The position numbers were made by a program, and so were the translations under genes. A stretch of 64,000 nt of DNA, taken from NCBI GenBank assembly GCA_009840355.1, contig VXNZ01000026.1, positions 36,921 through 100,920 on the forward strand, given 5' to 3'. Of this stretch, positions 42,776 to 51,813 are shown one piece after another. The notes beneath the pieces were generated by a model. The model was not told the origin of the DNA. It saw nothing but the letters and a program-made list of their open reading frames with translations, and did not search any database. The DNA comes from Chloroflexota bacterium (lineage in GTDB: Bacteria > Chloroflexota > Dehalococcoidia > Lucifugimonadales > JADFKI01). Within the stretch, counting starts at the first letter, position 1; every line of letters starts with the position of its first letter.

Positions 42776-44182
42776 CTACGCGTATTGGTAGTCTCGGAGG
42801 GAGACGATTAGCTGCAGCATTTCGCTGACGCGCATAGTGGAGAAATCGACATCCGCTTGAGATGACCACTTCAGGTCGCCGTCGATGTTTGCGTGGTCGA
42901 TAAGTTCTTGTCGTGTCGCAGGTGCGAGGTCCAAGGGGCCCATCAGATCAACACAGGTGTCCACGAAGTCGGTGGAACCCATGTCGCCTGCGTCTTGCAG
43001 TCTGCCTACGATTGCTTGCACGCCGGGCAGCGATGTGTCCCCTACAAGGTCAGCGACGAAGTTGATGCGGCGCATTAGCGAGCCGCTGTTAATCCACTCT
43101 CTGCCCGTGTGCCAGCCCTCAACGCTCGGTGGATTCAGCACTTCCTGCCCCATGTAGCCCATCTGCCTGCCGAGATTGCCGATGCCGGGCGCGGGAAATT
43201 CGTGGCCGCCTACGAAGCGCAGCGTGTTGACCACGACTTCGACAGGGCTCTTGATGCGGGTGAAGCGCGCTTCCTTGAAGAAATCGGAGTTGAACAGCAC
43301 GCGAAGCACGGATGTGATGTCGCCGTTGGATTCGACGAATGTGTCCGCAAGCAGGTGAATGGCATCAGGATCGCCGGGCGCGACATTCTGCCACGCAGGA
43401 ACTTGTGCCTCGTCCGCCACGAAGAAGTTGTACAGGTGGCGGGCGATGAAGCGCGATGTGGCGGGCTGCGCCATTATGATGTCGATGATGTCTTCGCCGT
43501 TGAAGTTGCCTGTGTAGCCGAGGAAGGTCTTCTCACCCTCGTCGTGGTCGTCTTCGCGATACTCGAAGTCCCAATCGAAGCGACCCATTGGGAAGCGCGG
43601 CAGCTTGGGCGTAATCGTCCAGCCGGTGAACGCGCGCGAGCACTCAAACACATCCTGTTCGGTGTAGTTGCCCTGCCCCATGCTGAACAGCTCTAACAGT
43701 TCGCGTCCCCAATTCTCGTTGGGGGCGTCCGCGTGGTTCTCGTTGTTGTCCAACCAATAAATCATCGCAGGATTCTGCGCGACTTCCATGAGGATTTGCT
43801 TGAAGCTGCCCAAGCCTTTATCGCGCAGCATGTCAACCATGTCCAGGATTTCGTCCCAGTGGTCAACTTTTGACACGCCGGTGGCGAAAATACCGTGCCA
43901 GAAGACGGACATTTTTTCTTGCAACGGTGCCTTCGTATTGACCATATGGTAGAGCCAAGTGGCATGTCCGGTGCCCTGAATTGTGCCCGGCTTCCACGAC
44001 CACGGGTGATAGCGCAGCAGTTCGTACCTATCGACAGGCTCCTGCGCTTCGGGATGCAGCAACTCTTCGACAGTCGCTTCATAACCCTGCGCGACAAATC
44101 GCTCCAATTCGTCTCGCGTCGCCCCGAAACCCGCGCGCCGCATCAGGTGCGCCATCAGCGCAATATCGTCTCTGTTTGCCAT
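42776..44182 (-). CDS. DUF1800 family protein
   Basis: This 468-aa protein has the DUF1800 landmarks HLMRRAGFGATRDELE at the start, WHGIFATG, NENWGRELLELFSMGQGNYTEQDV and FLGYTGNFNGEDIIDIIM. The ATG at 44182 is 7 bp after AGGAGG and is preferred over the ATG at 44188, which is too close. DUF1800 and DUF1501 genes commonly form one operon; here they are 70 bp apart. Confidence 0.9.
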   Translation of the reverse strand: MANRDDIALMAHLMRRAGFGATRDELERFVAQGYEATVEELLHPEAQEPVDRYELLRYHPWSWKPGTIQGTGHATWLYHMVNTKAPLQEKMSVFWHGIFATGVSKVDHWDEILDMVDMLRDKGLGSFKQILMEVAQNPAMIYWLDNNENHADAPNENWGRELLELFSMGQGNYTEQDVFECSRAFTGWTITPKLPRFPMGRFDWDFEYREDDHDEGEKTFLGYTGNFNGEDIIDIIMAQPATSRFIARHLYNFFVADEAQVPAWQNVAPGDPDAIHLLADTFVESNGDITSVLRVLFNSDFFKEARFTRIKSPVEVVVNTLRFVGGHEFPAPGIGNLGRQMGYMGQEVLNPPSVEGWHTGREWINSGSLMRRINFVADLVGDTSLPGVQAIVGRLQDAGDMGSTDFVDTCVDLMGPLDLAPATRQELIDHANIDGDLKWSSQADVDFSTMRVSEMLQLIVSLRDYQYA

Positions 44183-44188
44183 CGTCAT

Positions 44189-44705
44189 TCCTCCTGCCTG
44201 TACCTGTAATGGTTGCGAATGAAATTATAGGATGTTTTGGCGCAAATCCGAGCAGCAGGCCGGCAATAATTTTGTCGCGTTGCCGCCCACGAATAGTCGA
44301 TAATACTGCCCGTGTAAGACACTCCCCCAAACGGCGTTACACGCAATACTTGCCAGTCTATTGCGTCAGTGTCAGTATATGAAGCGCGGCACAATGTGTC
44401 AAACCATGCCCGCTTGCGTAACGGCGGTCGTGGCGCAGTGTTTGCGCTCGCGCTTTATTCAATGCGCGCTTCGATCAAAATGACACGGAATGGGAAACGC
44501 GGCATTCAGCCCATATCCTACTAAAATCACCATTTACATACTTCTATCAGCCCCATTATAGGATGAGCAGTCCTTCGTGTATTTCGCCCCAAAGGGTCAT
44601 ATAATCCAGAAAGACAGTCACAACAATTAGAGTCAGCACTACAATATCAATAGCAAACAACGCAAACGGCAAGGGCAAGTATTACAAAATACAGAGGAAA
44701 GGGAT
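44189..44705. other. Divergent intergenic region
   Basis: About 520 bp between the DUF1800 gene (-) and an SDR gene (+). A TATAAT hexamer at 44600-44605 is a candidate -10 box for the SDR gene. No small gene, dispersed repeat or strong hairpin was found. Confidence 0.4.
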
Positions 44706-45458
44706 ATGGCTAATTCAGACGGGCGCTTGGCGGGCAAGGTCGCGGCGATAACCGGCGCGAGCAAGGGTATCGGACGCGCGCTGGCAGTCGGGTTCGCGGC
44801 GGAGGGCGCATCGGTGTGCTGTGCCGCGCGGACGGCATCGGACATCGAGGCGGTCGTGGGCGAGATTACGGACAGCGGCGGCAGCGCAATCGCGATACAA
44901 TCCGATGTGACGAGTCTCGACGATATGGAGCGGATGCACAAGGCGGCGGCGGACGCGTTCGGCGGCGTGGACATCGTTGTGGTGAACGCAGGCGGCAATA
45001 TCGGAGCAGGCTCAATCGAGGACAGCGAACCCGAAGAATGGACGTCAACGATAGACTTGAACCTAAAGGGCGCGTACTACACAGCCAAGACCGCGATTCC
45101 TTACCTCAAGGAGCGCGGCGGCGGAAAGATAATCACAATTGGGTCGGGCATAGGACACAACGGCAGGCCGAACACCTCGGCTTATGCGTGCGCAAAGGCA
45201 GGCTCATGGATGCTAACGCGCGTTCTCGCCCAGGAGCTTTGGGAGTATGGCATTAGCGTGAACGAACTGGTTCCGGGGCCTGTGCTGACGCCGGGGGCAA
45301 TCGCCTCATGGGAGCGCGAGGGACAAGGCGTGAACACAATCACCAGCGAGTGGGTTAAGGAAGCCGAAGACGTGCTGCCTCTCGCCATGTTCCTAGCAAC
45401 GCAGCCCGACAAGGGACCAACATCGCAGAGTTTCAGCCTGATGCGCAGGGATGCTTAG
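44706..45458 (+). CDS. SDR-family NAD(P)-dependent oxidoreductase
   Basis: This 250-aa classical SDR has TGASKGIG near residue 18, NAG near 95 and an active-site YACAK. An Arg (AART) after strand 2 favours NADPH. AGAGGAAAGG precedes the ATG. It is not closely similar to the SDR at 33556. The substrate is unknown. Confidence 0.9.
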   Translation: MANSDGRLAGKVAAITGASKGIGRALAVGFAAEGASVCCAARTASDIEAVVGEITDSGGSAIAIQSDVTSLDDMERMHKAAADAFGGVDIVVVNAGGNIGAGSIEDSEPEEWTSTIDLNLKGAYYTAKTAIPYLKERGGGKIITIGSGIGHNGRPNTSAYACAKAGSWMLTRVLAQELWEYGISVNELVPGPVLTPGAIASWEREGQGVNTITSEWVKEAEDVLPLAMFLATQPDKGPTSQSFSLMRRDA

Positions 45459-45584
45459 CGGATTTCGTCTGGTGGGTTCTTTGGTATATAAGCGCGATTG
45501 ATGGGCATAGTTCGTACTTGCAGTTCGAATAGTCCCTTCCCATCATGCCCATCAGGCGAGAACGGACTACCGAAGTCTTTTTCA

Positions 45585-45614
45585 TTGACTAACTCGCTGT
45601 GCAAGGCGCATAAT
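45585..45614 (+). promoter_or_regulatory. Sigma70-type promoter for the ABC binding protein
   Basis: TTGACT (45585-45590) and CATAAT (45609-45614) with 18-bp spacing. Predicted transcription start is about 45621, giving a leader of about 64 nt before the GTG. Confidence 0.5.
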
Positions 45615-45684
45615 TGGCACAATGAAGTGTGGAACGATGTTTCGTTCCTGCTCTGGATCTTTACTGATACTAAGGAGTATTGAT

Positions 45685-47538
45685 GTGAGGAATATCAGCA
45701 AGAAGAAGGCGTTTGCGTGGCTATTGCCGTTAGCGTCCGTCTTGGCAGTTGGAGCGCTGGCGTGCTCCAGCCCGGCGCCGGTGCAGACTACCGCGCCGGC
45801 AGCTCCGGCGCCTGCAGCAGCCGCGCCGGCACAGGTACCGGCACCAGTGCCGCAAGAAGTGCAGCAGCCGGCAGCGCCGGCTATGCCAGCGCCGGCGGCA
45901 CCCGCGGCACCTGCGATGGTGCAGGTTTTGCCCACCCCACAAGCGCCGCAGCTCGCGCCTGTGCCGCAGTCGCAGATTCGTCAGCCAGCAATGGCAATGT
46001 CGTCTGACGAAGCACAATACGGCGGCACACTGCGCATCGTCGCGGCAGGCAGCATACAGTCGTTCGACCCACTTTGGACGACGGCATCGGGCACGGGCAA
46101 CGTGTCCAACACCATTCTCGAAGGGCTTTTCGAGTACACCAGCGACTATGGCATCGGTCCGCTGATTGTCGAGAGCTGGGAGAGCAGCGATGACAACCTG
46201 TCCTGGACGTTTAAGATTCGCGAGGGAGTGAAGTTCCACGACGGCACGCCGCTCACGACCGAGCAGGTTCGAGGCACACTTAACAGGCAGAAGGACAGAG
46301 CGCCTATTCTGCGGCTGGTTCGCAACGAGTTCGGCGCGGGCGACGGCGACTTCGAGGATTTCTTCACCGTCGAGGACGACCTGCACTTTAGCCTGAACAT
46401 GCGCGAGGCGACCGGTCTGGCGATTGACGCCATTGGTCCGCAGGGCTTCGGTCCGCGCCTCGTAACCGCCGACTGGTATGACAACTACACTGCCAACGAA
46501 TCTGCCGAGGGCCCGCCCAACGGCACCGGCCCGTTCAAGTTTGAAGAATGGCTGCCCGGCGACCGCTGGAGCGCGGTCAGATACGAAGACTACAGCCCGC
46601 ACCCCGGTCCGGCGAACGGCACATCCGGAGGACATACCGCCTATGTCGATCGCATGATGTACATCGAAGTGCCGGACCAGACAACCCGCGTCGCCGCGCT
46701 GCAAACGCGCGAAGTGCATATAGTGCAGGAATTCCCGGCTGAGCTGCTATCGCGGCTGGAAGCAGACCCCGGAGTGGCGCTTTACGACAACCCGCCGTTC
46801 AGGCTGCTGGGACACTTCAACCACGTGCGTGGTCCGTTCGACAACAAGCTCGCGCGGCAGGCGATGGTCAAGGCTTACGACAATCAGAAGGCTCTGACAC
46901 TCGCAACCGGCGATCCGGCGTTTACGCGGCTCTGCCCGTCGCTGCTGCAGTGCGGCACGAAGTGGGAGACTACCTCCGGTTCTGACGGCTTCTACAATGC
47001 GATGAACCTCGACGAGGCGAAGGCTCTGCTCGAAGAGGCCGGCGTTACAGGCGCGCATGTGCGTCTGATGGACCCGGCGGACAGGCAGCCCGCGCACGCA
47101 GCCGCGCAGGTCAGTCGCGAAGTGCTTACCGCGCTCGGTTTCGATGTGGACTTCCAAGTGATGGACTGGGCGACGATGGTCGCGCAGCGCGCACGCCCGG
47201 ACGACTGGGAGTTCTTCCACACCTGGAGCGGAGTAACGGTCAGGTCTGGCCCCGTCGGACACCTGCTATTCTCCGAGCTGCAGTATGACGCGTGGTTCAA
47301 TAACTACCAGGACACGACCGGCAAGCAGCGCGAGATATACTCGCGGCTGGCGCGCGCGACGAGTGAAGAAGAGCAGATTGCGCTGAACGACGAGTTCCAC
47401 ATGCACTTCTACGAAGACGCCATCTTCCTGCAAGTCGGTGAGTTCTTCAGCCGCTGGGCGGCGAGCACGAAGGTTCATGGCATTGTCAACGGCGGCTCCG
47501 CGCAGCAGAAGCCGTTCGACAAGTGGTTGACCGAATAG
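45685..47538 (+). CDS. ABC transporter substrate-binding lipoprotein, family 5
   Basis: This 617-aa extracytoplasmic solute-binding protein has a signal with lipobox GALAC (C27), an Ala/Pro-rich linker to about residue 100, then the SBP_bac_5 domain (GGTLRIVAAGSIQSFDPLWT, WTFKIREGVKFHDGTPLT). It should capture oligopeptides or similar ligands for the permeases downstream. GTG 45685 is chosen because AAGGAG is 7 bp upstream and the signal starts there; the upstream in-frame ATG adds an unlikely extension. Confidence 0.92.
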   Translation: MRNISKKKAFAWLLPLASVLAVGALACSSPAPVQTTAPAAPAPAAAAPAQVPAPVPQEVQQPAAPAMPAPAAPAAPAMVQVLPTPQAPQLAPVPQSQIRQPAMAMSSDEAQYGGTLRIVAAGSIQSFDPLWTTASGTGNVSNTILEGLFEYTSDYGIGPLIVESWESSDDNLSWTFKIREGVKFHDGTPLTTEQVRGTLNRQKDRAPILRLVRNEFGAGDGDFEDFFTVEDDLHFSLNMREATGLAIDAIGPQGFGPRLVTADWYDNYTANESAEGPPNGTGPFKFEEWLPGDRWSAVRYEDYSPHPGPANGTSGGHTAYVDRMMYIEVPDQTTRVAALQTREVHIVQEFPAELLSRLEADPGVALYDNPPFRLLGHFNHVRGPFDNKLARQAMVKAYDNQKALTLATGDPAFTRLCPSLLQCGTKWETTSGSDGFYNAMNLDEAKALLEEAGVTGAHVRLMDPADRQPAHAAAQVSREVLTALGFDVDFQVMDWATMVAQRARPDDWEFFHTWSGVTVRSGPVGHLLFSELQYDAWFNNYQDTTGKQREIYSRLARATSEEEQIALNDEFHMHFYEDAIFLQVGEFFSRWAASTKVHGIVNGGSAQQKPFDKWLTE

Positions 47539-47563
47539 CACGATAATCGAGAATAATCTCGGC

Positions 47564-47588
47564 GGGGGCAGGTGCAAATCTGCCCTCG
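47564..47588 (+). terminator. Hairpin after the binding-protein gene
   Basis: An 8-bp stem GGGGGCAG/CTGCCCTC with one G-U pair, followed by a T-rich CGCTTTGCTTT. It may reduce read-through so that binding protein is made in excess of permeases. Confidence 0.5.
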
Positions 47589-47672
47589 CTTTGCTTTATA
47601 CTAGCATTGAGCATTGCAAGGGCTGGCAATGTCTGGGTACAGTTTTGATTCTTGGCATTCGCTTGGCGGCAT

Positions 47673-47720
47673 GCCCCATCTTAGTCTTCCCCCTCACGGG
47701 ACTCATGGGGAAGGGACAGT
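47673..47720. repeat. Family B intergenic repeat
   Basis: GCCCCATCTTAGTCTTCCCC, then CTCACGGG, then CATGGGGAAGGGAC. It lies just upstream of the first permease gene. Confidence 0.55.
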
Positions 47721-47747
47721 TTCTTAGGGATACGACAATGAAGGAGC

Positions 47748-48701
47748 GTGAGTAAGCGGATGTGGCGTTACACACTTATTCGCATCGCCTCGTCTATTCC
47801 CGTCATTCTGGTTGTCGGCGTAATTACCTTTTCCATCATTCACATCGCGCCGGGCGACCCTGCGGCGATTATAGGCGGCGACGAAGCCACCGTCGAAGAC
47901 CTGGAGCGCATTCGCCAAGAGCTTGGCACCGACCAGCCGATTCACATCCAATTCATTCGCTGGGTCGGGCGTTTGGCGCGCGGCGATTTGGGCACTTCCA
48001 TATTCTCCAGGCAGTCGATAACCACCCTGATGGCGCCGCGCTTGCAACCTACGCTTTCGCTAGGTGTGCAAGTCATCGTGTTGTCAACGCTGCTCGGCAT
48101 ATCAATCGGCGTCATATCGGCGTGGAAAGCGGGTGCGCCTATCGACAGGGCGTTCATGTTCTTCGCGGTGCTAGGCTTCTCCGCGCCCGGCTTCTGGCTC
48201 GCTTTCATCCTGATATGGGTGTTTGCGGTCAATTTCGGCTGGTTCCCCGCGCTGGGGTATAGACCCATCGGCGACGGCATATTGCCGCACTTGCACAGCA
48301 TGTTCCTGCCCGTCGCGGTGAACAGCATCCTGTCGTCCGCGTTCATATCGCGCATCACGCGCTCGGCAATGCTGGACGTGTTGCGCGAGGACTATGTGCG
48401 AACCGCGCGAGCCAAAGGACTGCGCGAACTCGTGGTGTACATGCGGCACGCGTTCCGGCCGGCGTCTATTCCCGTCGTTACGGTAATCGGCGCATCGCTG
48501 GCGAGCCTCGCCACCGGCTTTGTGGTAACCGAGTCCATATTCGCGATACCCGGTCTGGGCAGGATGCTGATTGAGGCGATAATAAGGCGGGACTTCCCAA
48601 TCATTCAGGCGATGATGATGGTTGTGGCAACCGGATATGTGCTGGTCAACCTGTTCATCGACATCATCTACGCCTACCTAGACCCTAGGATACGGTACTA
48701 A
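47748..48701 (+). CDS. ABC transporter permease, DppB-like
   Basis: This 317-aa inner-membrane permease has about six helices and the binding-protein-dependent transport signature near the end (EDYVRTARAKGLRE). It starts with GTG after AAGGAG. With the DppC-like partner it forms the membrane channel. Its stop overlaps the next start (TAATG). Confidence 0.92.
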   Translation: MSKRMWRYTLIRIASSIPVILVVGVITFSIIHIAPGDPAAIIGGDEATVEDLERIRQELGTDQPIHIQFIRWVGRLARGDLGTSIFSRQSITTLMAPRLQPTLSLGVQVIVLSTLLGISIGVISAWKAGAPIDRAFMFFAVLGFSAPGFWLAFILIWVFAVNFGWFPALGYRPIGDGILPHLHSMFLPVAVNSILSSAFISRITRSAMLDVLREDYVRTARAKGLRELVVYMRHAFRPASIPVVTVIGASLASLATGFVVTESIFAIPGLGRMLIEAIIRRDFPIIQAMMMVVATGYVLVNLFIDIIYAYLDPRIRY

Positions 48702-49624
48702 TGGGCATGCGGAATCAGCCGGAACAGGCAGAGCAATTGGCAATCAGGCTTGCGCCAAGCCCAGGCGCGCGCGTGCGTCGTGCGCTTGCCGCCAGTGTGC
48801 TCATAATGCGCGGCAATCCGAATGTGATTATCGGCGTGGTGATACTCGCCACTATCTTGCTGATGACGGCGTTCTCGCCCATCATTGTGCGCTCCGACTA
48901 CACGCAGACAACTACCGACCTGCGACTGCCTCCGTCATCGGAGCATTGGTTTGGCACAGACGCATTCGGACGCGATGTGTTCGATCGCGTGATTGCCGGC
49001 AGTCGAGTGTCGCTGTATGTCGGCTTTGCGGTAACGGTCGTATCGGTCGTTCTCGGACTGGTCATCGCGCTGTTCGCCGGATATTTCCGCTTCCTCGACC
49101 ACATCCTGATGCGCATCGTGGACGGCTTGCTGGCATTCCCCACGATATTGCTGGCGCTCGCGCTCATCGCGCTGCTGGGCGGCAGCGTGAACAATGTCAT
49201 CATCGCGCTGTCAGTAACCGGCACGGCGAGTAAGGTACGCCTGGTGCGCGGGCAGGTTTTGAGCCTACGCGAAGAGCAGTTCGTGGAGGCGGCGCGTGCG
49301 ATTGGCGCGCCGGTGTGGCGCATCTTGTTCCTACACATCGCGCCGAATACATTCGGTATCGTGATGGTGCAGGCGACATTTACCCTAGCAACCGCGATAC
49401 TAGCCGAGGCGAGCCTGAGTTTCCTAGGCGCAGGCGTGCCGGAATTCATCCCAACTTGGGGCAACATAGTGGCAACGGGCAAGGGCTATGTACAAGTCGC
49501 ATTCTGGATTTCGTTCTTCCCTGGCGTATTCCTAACCGCCACCGTGCTAGCCGTAGTCCTAATTGGCGATGCCCTCCGCGACTACCTAGACCCGCGCCTC
49601 AAGGGTCAATTCTTGTCGGAGTAG
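48701..49624 (+). CDS. ABC transporter permease, DppC-like
   Basis: This 307-aa permease has an N-terminal OppC-type helix (LIMRGNPNVIIGVVIL), the GTDAFGRDVFDRVIAG motif and the EAA-type loop EEQFVEAARAIGAP. It is coupled to the DppB-like gene by a 1-bp overlap. No ATP-binding DppD/DppF gene follows; instead the end overlaps convergent lipB by 26 bp, so the ATPases must be encoded elsewhere. Confidence 0.92.
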   Translation: MGMRNQPEQAEQLAIRLAPSPGARVRRALAASVLIMRGNPNVIIGVVILATILLMTAFSPIIVRSDYTQTTTDLRLPPSSEHWFGTDAFGRDVFDRVIAGSRVSLYVGFAVTVVSVVLGLVIALFAGYFRFLDHILMRIVDGLLAFPTILLALALIALLGGSVNNVIIALSVTGTASKVRLVRGQVLSLREEQFVEAARAIGAPVWRILFLHIAPNTFGIVMVQATFTLATAILAEASLSFLGAGVPEFIPTWGNIVATGKGYVQVAFWISFFPGVFLTATVLAVVLIGDALRDYLDPRLKGQFLSE

Positions 49625-50312
49625 GCGCGGCAGCGCTCTGGATGGCGTCTAGGCTACTCCACTCGATGGCAAGCCCAAACTTCCTGCCGAAGACTCGCGT
49701 CAACACCGGCAGCATGTCGGAGACCGTGAGACCGCGCCCCAATTCTTGCGCCACAGATGTGACCTGTGCGCCGGGCATGCCGCAGGGGACGATGTGGTCG
49801 AAGTATGACAGGTCGGGGCATACATTGAGCGCGAAGCCGTGCGTCGTGACGGAGCGGCTCACATGCACGCCGATGGCGGCTATCTTGGCGTCCTCGACCC
49901 AGACGCCGGTGGGCTTGCCTTCGCTGTGCGCCACAATGCCATACTCATTCAGAGAACTTATCAGAGTTCGCTCAAGCGTCTCTACATAGTCGCGCACGCC
50001 GCCGCCCCAGCGGCGCAGGTTGATGATGGGATAGCCGACGAGCTGGCCGGGACCGTGGTAAGTCGCTTCGCCGCCTCTGTCGGTGAAGTGGGTCTCGGCA
50101 TTGAGCCGCCTGAGAGTGTCAGAAGAGGCGAGGATGTCGGATTGCTTTCCTCTGCGTCCGAGCGTATAGACGTGTGGATGCTCCAGCAGCAGCAGAACAT
50201 CGGGCATCTTGCGAGCGGCTACTAGTGCGTGCGTGCGCCGCTGTAAATCGTAAGCGGCGAGGTAGTCCATCACGCCAAGCGAGACGACTAGGCAGGTGTT
50301 CGTGACGCTCAT
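49599..50312 (-). CDS. lipB: Octanoyl-[ACP]:protein N-octanoyltransferase
   Basis: This 237-aa enzyme transfers octanoate from ACP to the lipoyl domains of E2 and H proteins. Motifs: RGGEATYHGPGQLVGYP near residue 80, K143 in AKIAAIGVHVSR and C177 in IVPCGMPGAQVTS. It is 12 bp downstream of the E2 gene, which it would serve directly. Its 3' end overlaps the convergent permease gene by 26 bp. Confidence 0.95.
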   Translation of the reverse strand: MSVTNTCLVVSLGVMDYLAAYDLQRRTHALVAARKMPDVLLLLEHPHVYTLGRRGKQSDILASSDTLRRLNAETHFTDRGGEATYHGPGQLVGYPIINLRRWGGGVRDYVETLERTLISSLNEYGIVAHSEGKPTGVWVEDAKIAAIGVHVSRSVTTHGFALNVCPDLSYFDHIVPCGMPGAQVTSVAQELGRGLTVSDMLPVLTRVFGRKFGLAIEWSSLDAIQSAAAPTPTRIDP

Positions 50313-50324
50313 CGGTGGCAGCGC

Positions 50325-51686
50325 CTAGTAGATGCCCGTGTCATCGGTGATGGCTTCGAGTCGGCGCTTGACGGCGTTGGTGAACGTGGACGCCTCCGCG
50401 CCGTCCATTATGCGGTGGTCGAATGTCAGGCAGATGTTCATCATCGAGCGAATGGCTATGGCGTCGCCAATAACGACCGGTCGCTTGACGACCGCTTCGG
50501 TGGTGAGAATCGCCGCCTGCGGGTGGTTGATTATCGGCTGCGATGCGACTGAACCGAGCGCGCCGGTGTTGTTCAGCGTGAATGTGCCGGACTGCATATC
50601 TTCGATGGTCAGCTTGCCCTGCCGAGCGCGCGTCGTTAATTCGGATACGCGCGCAGCGATGCCCGCGACGCTGAGCGTATCTGCGTCTCGCAGCACTGGA
50701 ACAACCAGCCCGTCCGGCGTGGCGGCTGCTATGCCGATGTTAATGCGCCGCTTCAGGATTATCGCGTCATCGCCCCACGACGAGTTTAGCAGCGGGTTTT
50801 CGCGCAGGGATTCCGCGACCGCCTTGATAACAAAGTGCAAGTAAGTCAGGTTGACGCCTTCGCGCTGCATGAATTCGTCCTTCAGGGCATGTCGGCGGCG
50901 CACCAATCCGCTCACATCGACTTCCGTGATAGACCACGCAGACGGGATTTCGGACACGCTGCGCTTCATGTTTGCGGCAATCACGCGGCGCACGGGCGAC
51001 AGCGGCAGGCGCTCTTCGTCCGCACTTTCCTGCGGCGATGTTGCGGGAACGGGCGCCGCAGGCGTGGCTGGTGCTTGAACTGCGGCATCAGCCTGCGATT
51101 CGATGTACGCCAGTACATCCTTGCGGGTTACACGACCGTTTATGCCCGTGCCTTCGACTTGTTGCAAGTCAATGCCGTGCTCGTCAGCGAGCCGCTGCAC
51201 CGCAGGCGAGTATCTGCGACGGCGACTGCCTGCGCTCCTAAATTGCGGCGCAGGCCCATCGTCGGGCGCGGGGGCGACGACATTGCCGGACCCGGTGGGA
51301 CCTACGGGCGCGACATCCTTTAGCAGTACACCGATGCGGCTTGCTGAGTGTTGTTCATCGGATACGACGGTCGTAGTTTCGGACTGCGCGGCGTCTTCGG
51401 CGGCGGGTGTGGTGTCAGCGGTTAACACGGAATCAGAATCAGTATTCGCCGCGTCTGCGGTCTGTATGGACGCGATGGGCGCGCCCATGGGCAGTGTCTC
51501 ACCTTCCATAGCGAGGATTTCCGTGATGACGCCTGCGACCGGCGATGGCACTTCCATGCTGACCTTGTCCGTGAGCACTTCGACGAGCGGGTCGTATCTA
51601 TCCACGCTGTCGCCGACCTGCTTCAGCCACTGGACGATGGTGCCCTCGGTTACGGATTCGCCGACCTGCGGCAGTTCGATTATCAT
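50325..51686 (-). CDS. 2-oxoacid dehydrogenase E2 (dihydrolipoamide acyltransferase)
   Basis: This 453-aa protein has one lipoyl domain (about 1-75, lipoyl-lysine K41 in TDKVSMEVP), an Ala/Thr linker and an E3/E1-binding domain near 160-200 (YSPAVQRLADEHGIDLQQV). The catalytic acyltransferase domain has DHRIMDG near the C-terminus. With the E1 pair it forms the core of a branched-chain-type complex. lipB follows; no E3 (lpd) or lipA gene is in the window. Confidence 0.92.
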   Translation of the reverse strand: MIIELPQVGESVTEGTIVQWLKQVGDSVDRYDPLVEVLTDKVSMEVPSPVAGVITEILAMEGETLPMGAPIASIQTADAANTDSDSVLTADTTPAAEDAAQSETTTVVSDEQHSASRIGVLLKDVAPVGPTGSGNVVAPAPDDGPAPQFRSAGSRRRRYSPAVQRLADEHGIDLQQVEGTGINGRVTRKDVLAYIESQADAAVQAPATPAAPVPATSPQESADEERLPLSPVRRVIAANMKRSVSEIPSAWSITEVDVSGLVRRRHALKDEFMQREGVNLTYLHFVIKAVAESLRENPLLNSSWGDDAIILKRRINIGIAAATPDGLVVPVLRDADTLSVAGIAARVSELTTRARQGKLTIEDMQSGTFTLNNTGALGSVASQPIINHPQAAILTTEAVVKRPVVIGDAIAIRSMMNICLTFDHRIMDGAEASTFTNAVKRRLEAITDDTGIY

Positions 51687-51708
51687 TCATTGCACCTGTG
51701 GGGATTGG

Positions 51709-51813
51709 TCGGTTAGTCAGTATTTCAGTTTGTCAGTCGGTTACCTGACTGGGGATGGCTCGAAAGAAACCGATTGACCGACGGACGGATAGACTGACTT
51801 ACTGATGAACTAA
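51709..51813. repeat. Family E inverted pair of 8-bp-period tracts
   Basis: On the + strand TCGGT/TCAGT units begin at 51709, 51717, 51725 and 51733. Facing ACCGA/ACTGA-type units begin at 51769, 51777, 51785, 51793, 51801 and 51809. Both have a strict 8-bp step. The last unit overlaps the stop codon of the E1 beta gene. Same architecture as at 41410-41571. Confidence 0.75.

Noticed and set aside
44189-44705. Small gene in the DUF1800-SDR gap
   Set aside because: Short frames lack a ribosome site, conserved motifs and coding-type composition.
45730-46719. 329-codon minus-strand frame opposite the binding-protein gene
   Set aside because: Arg/His/Cys-rich translation typical of a shadow frame; the plus strand codes a clear SBP_bac_5 lipoprotein.
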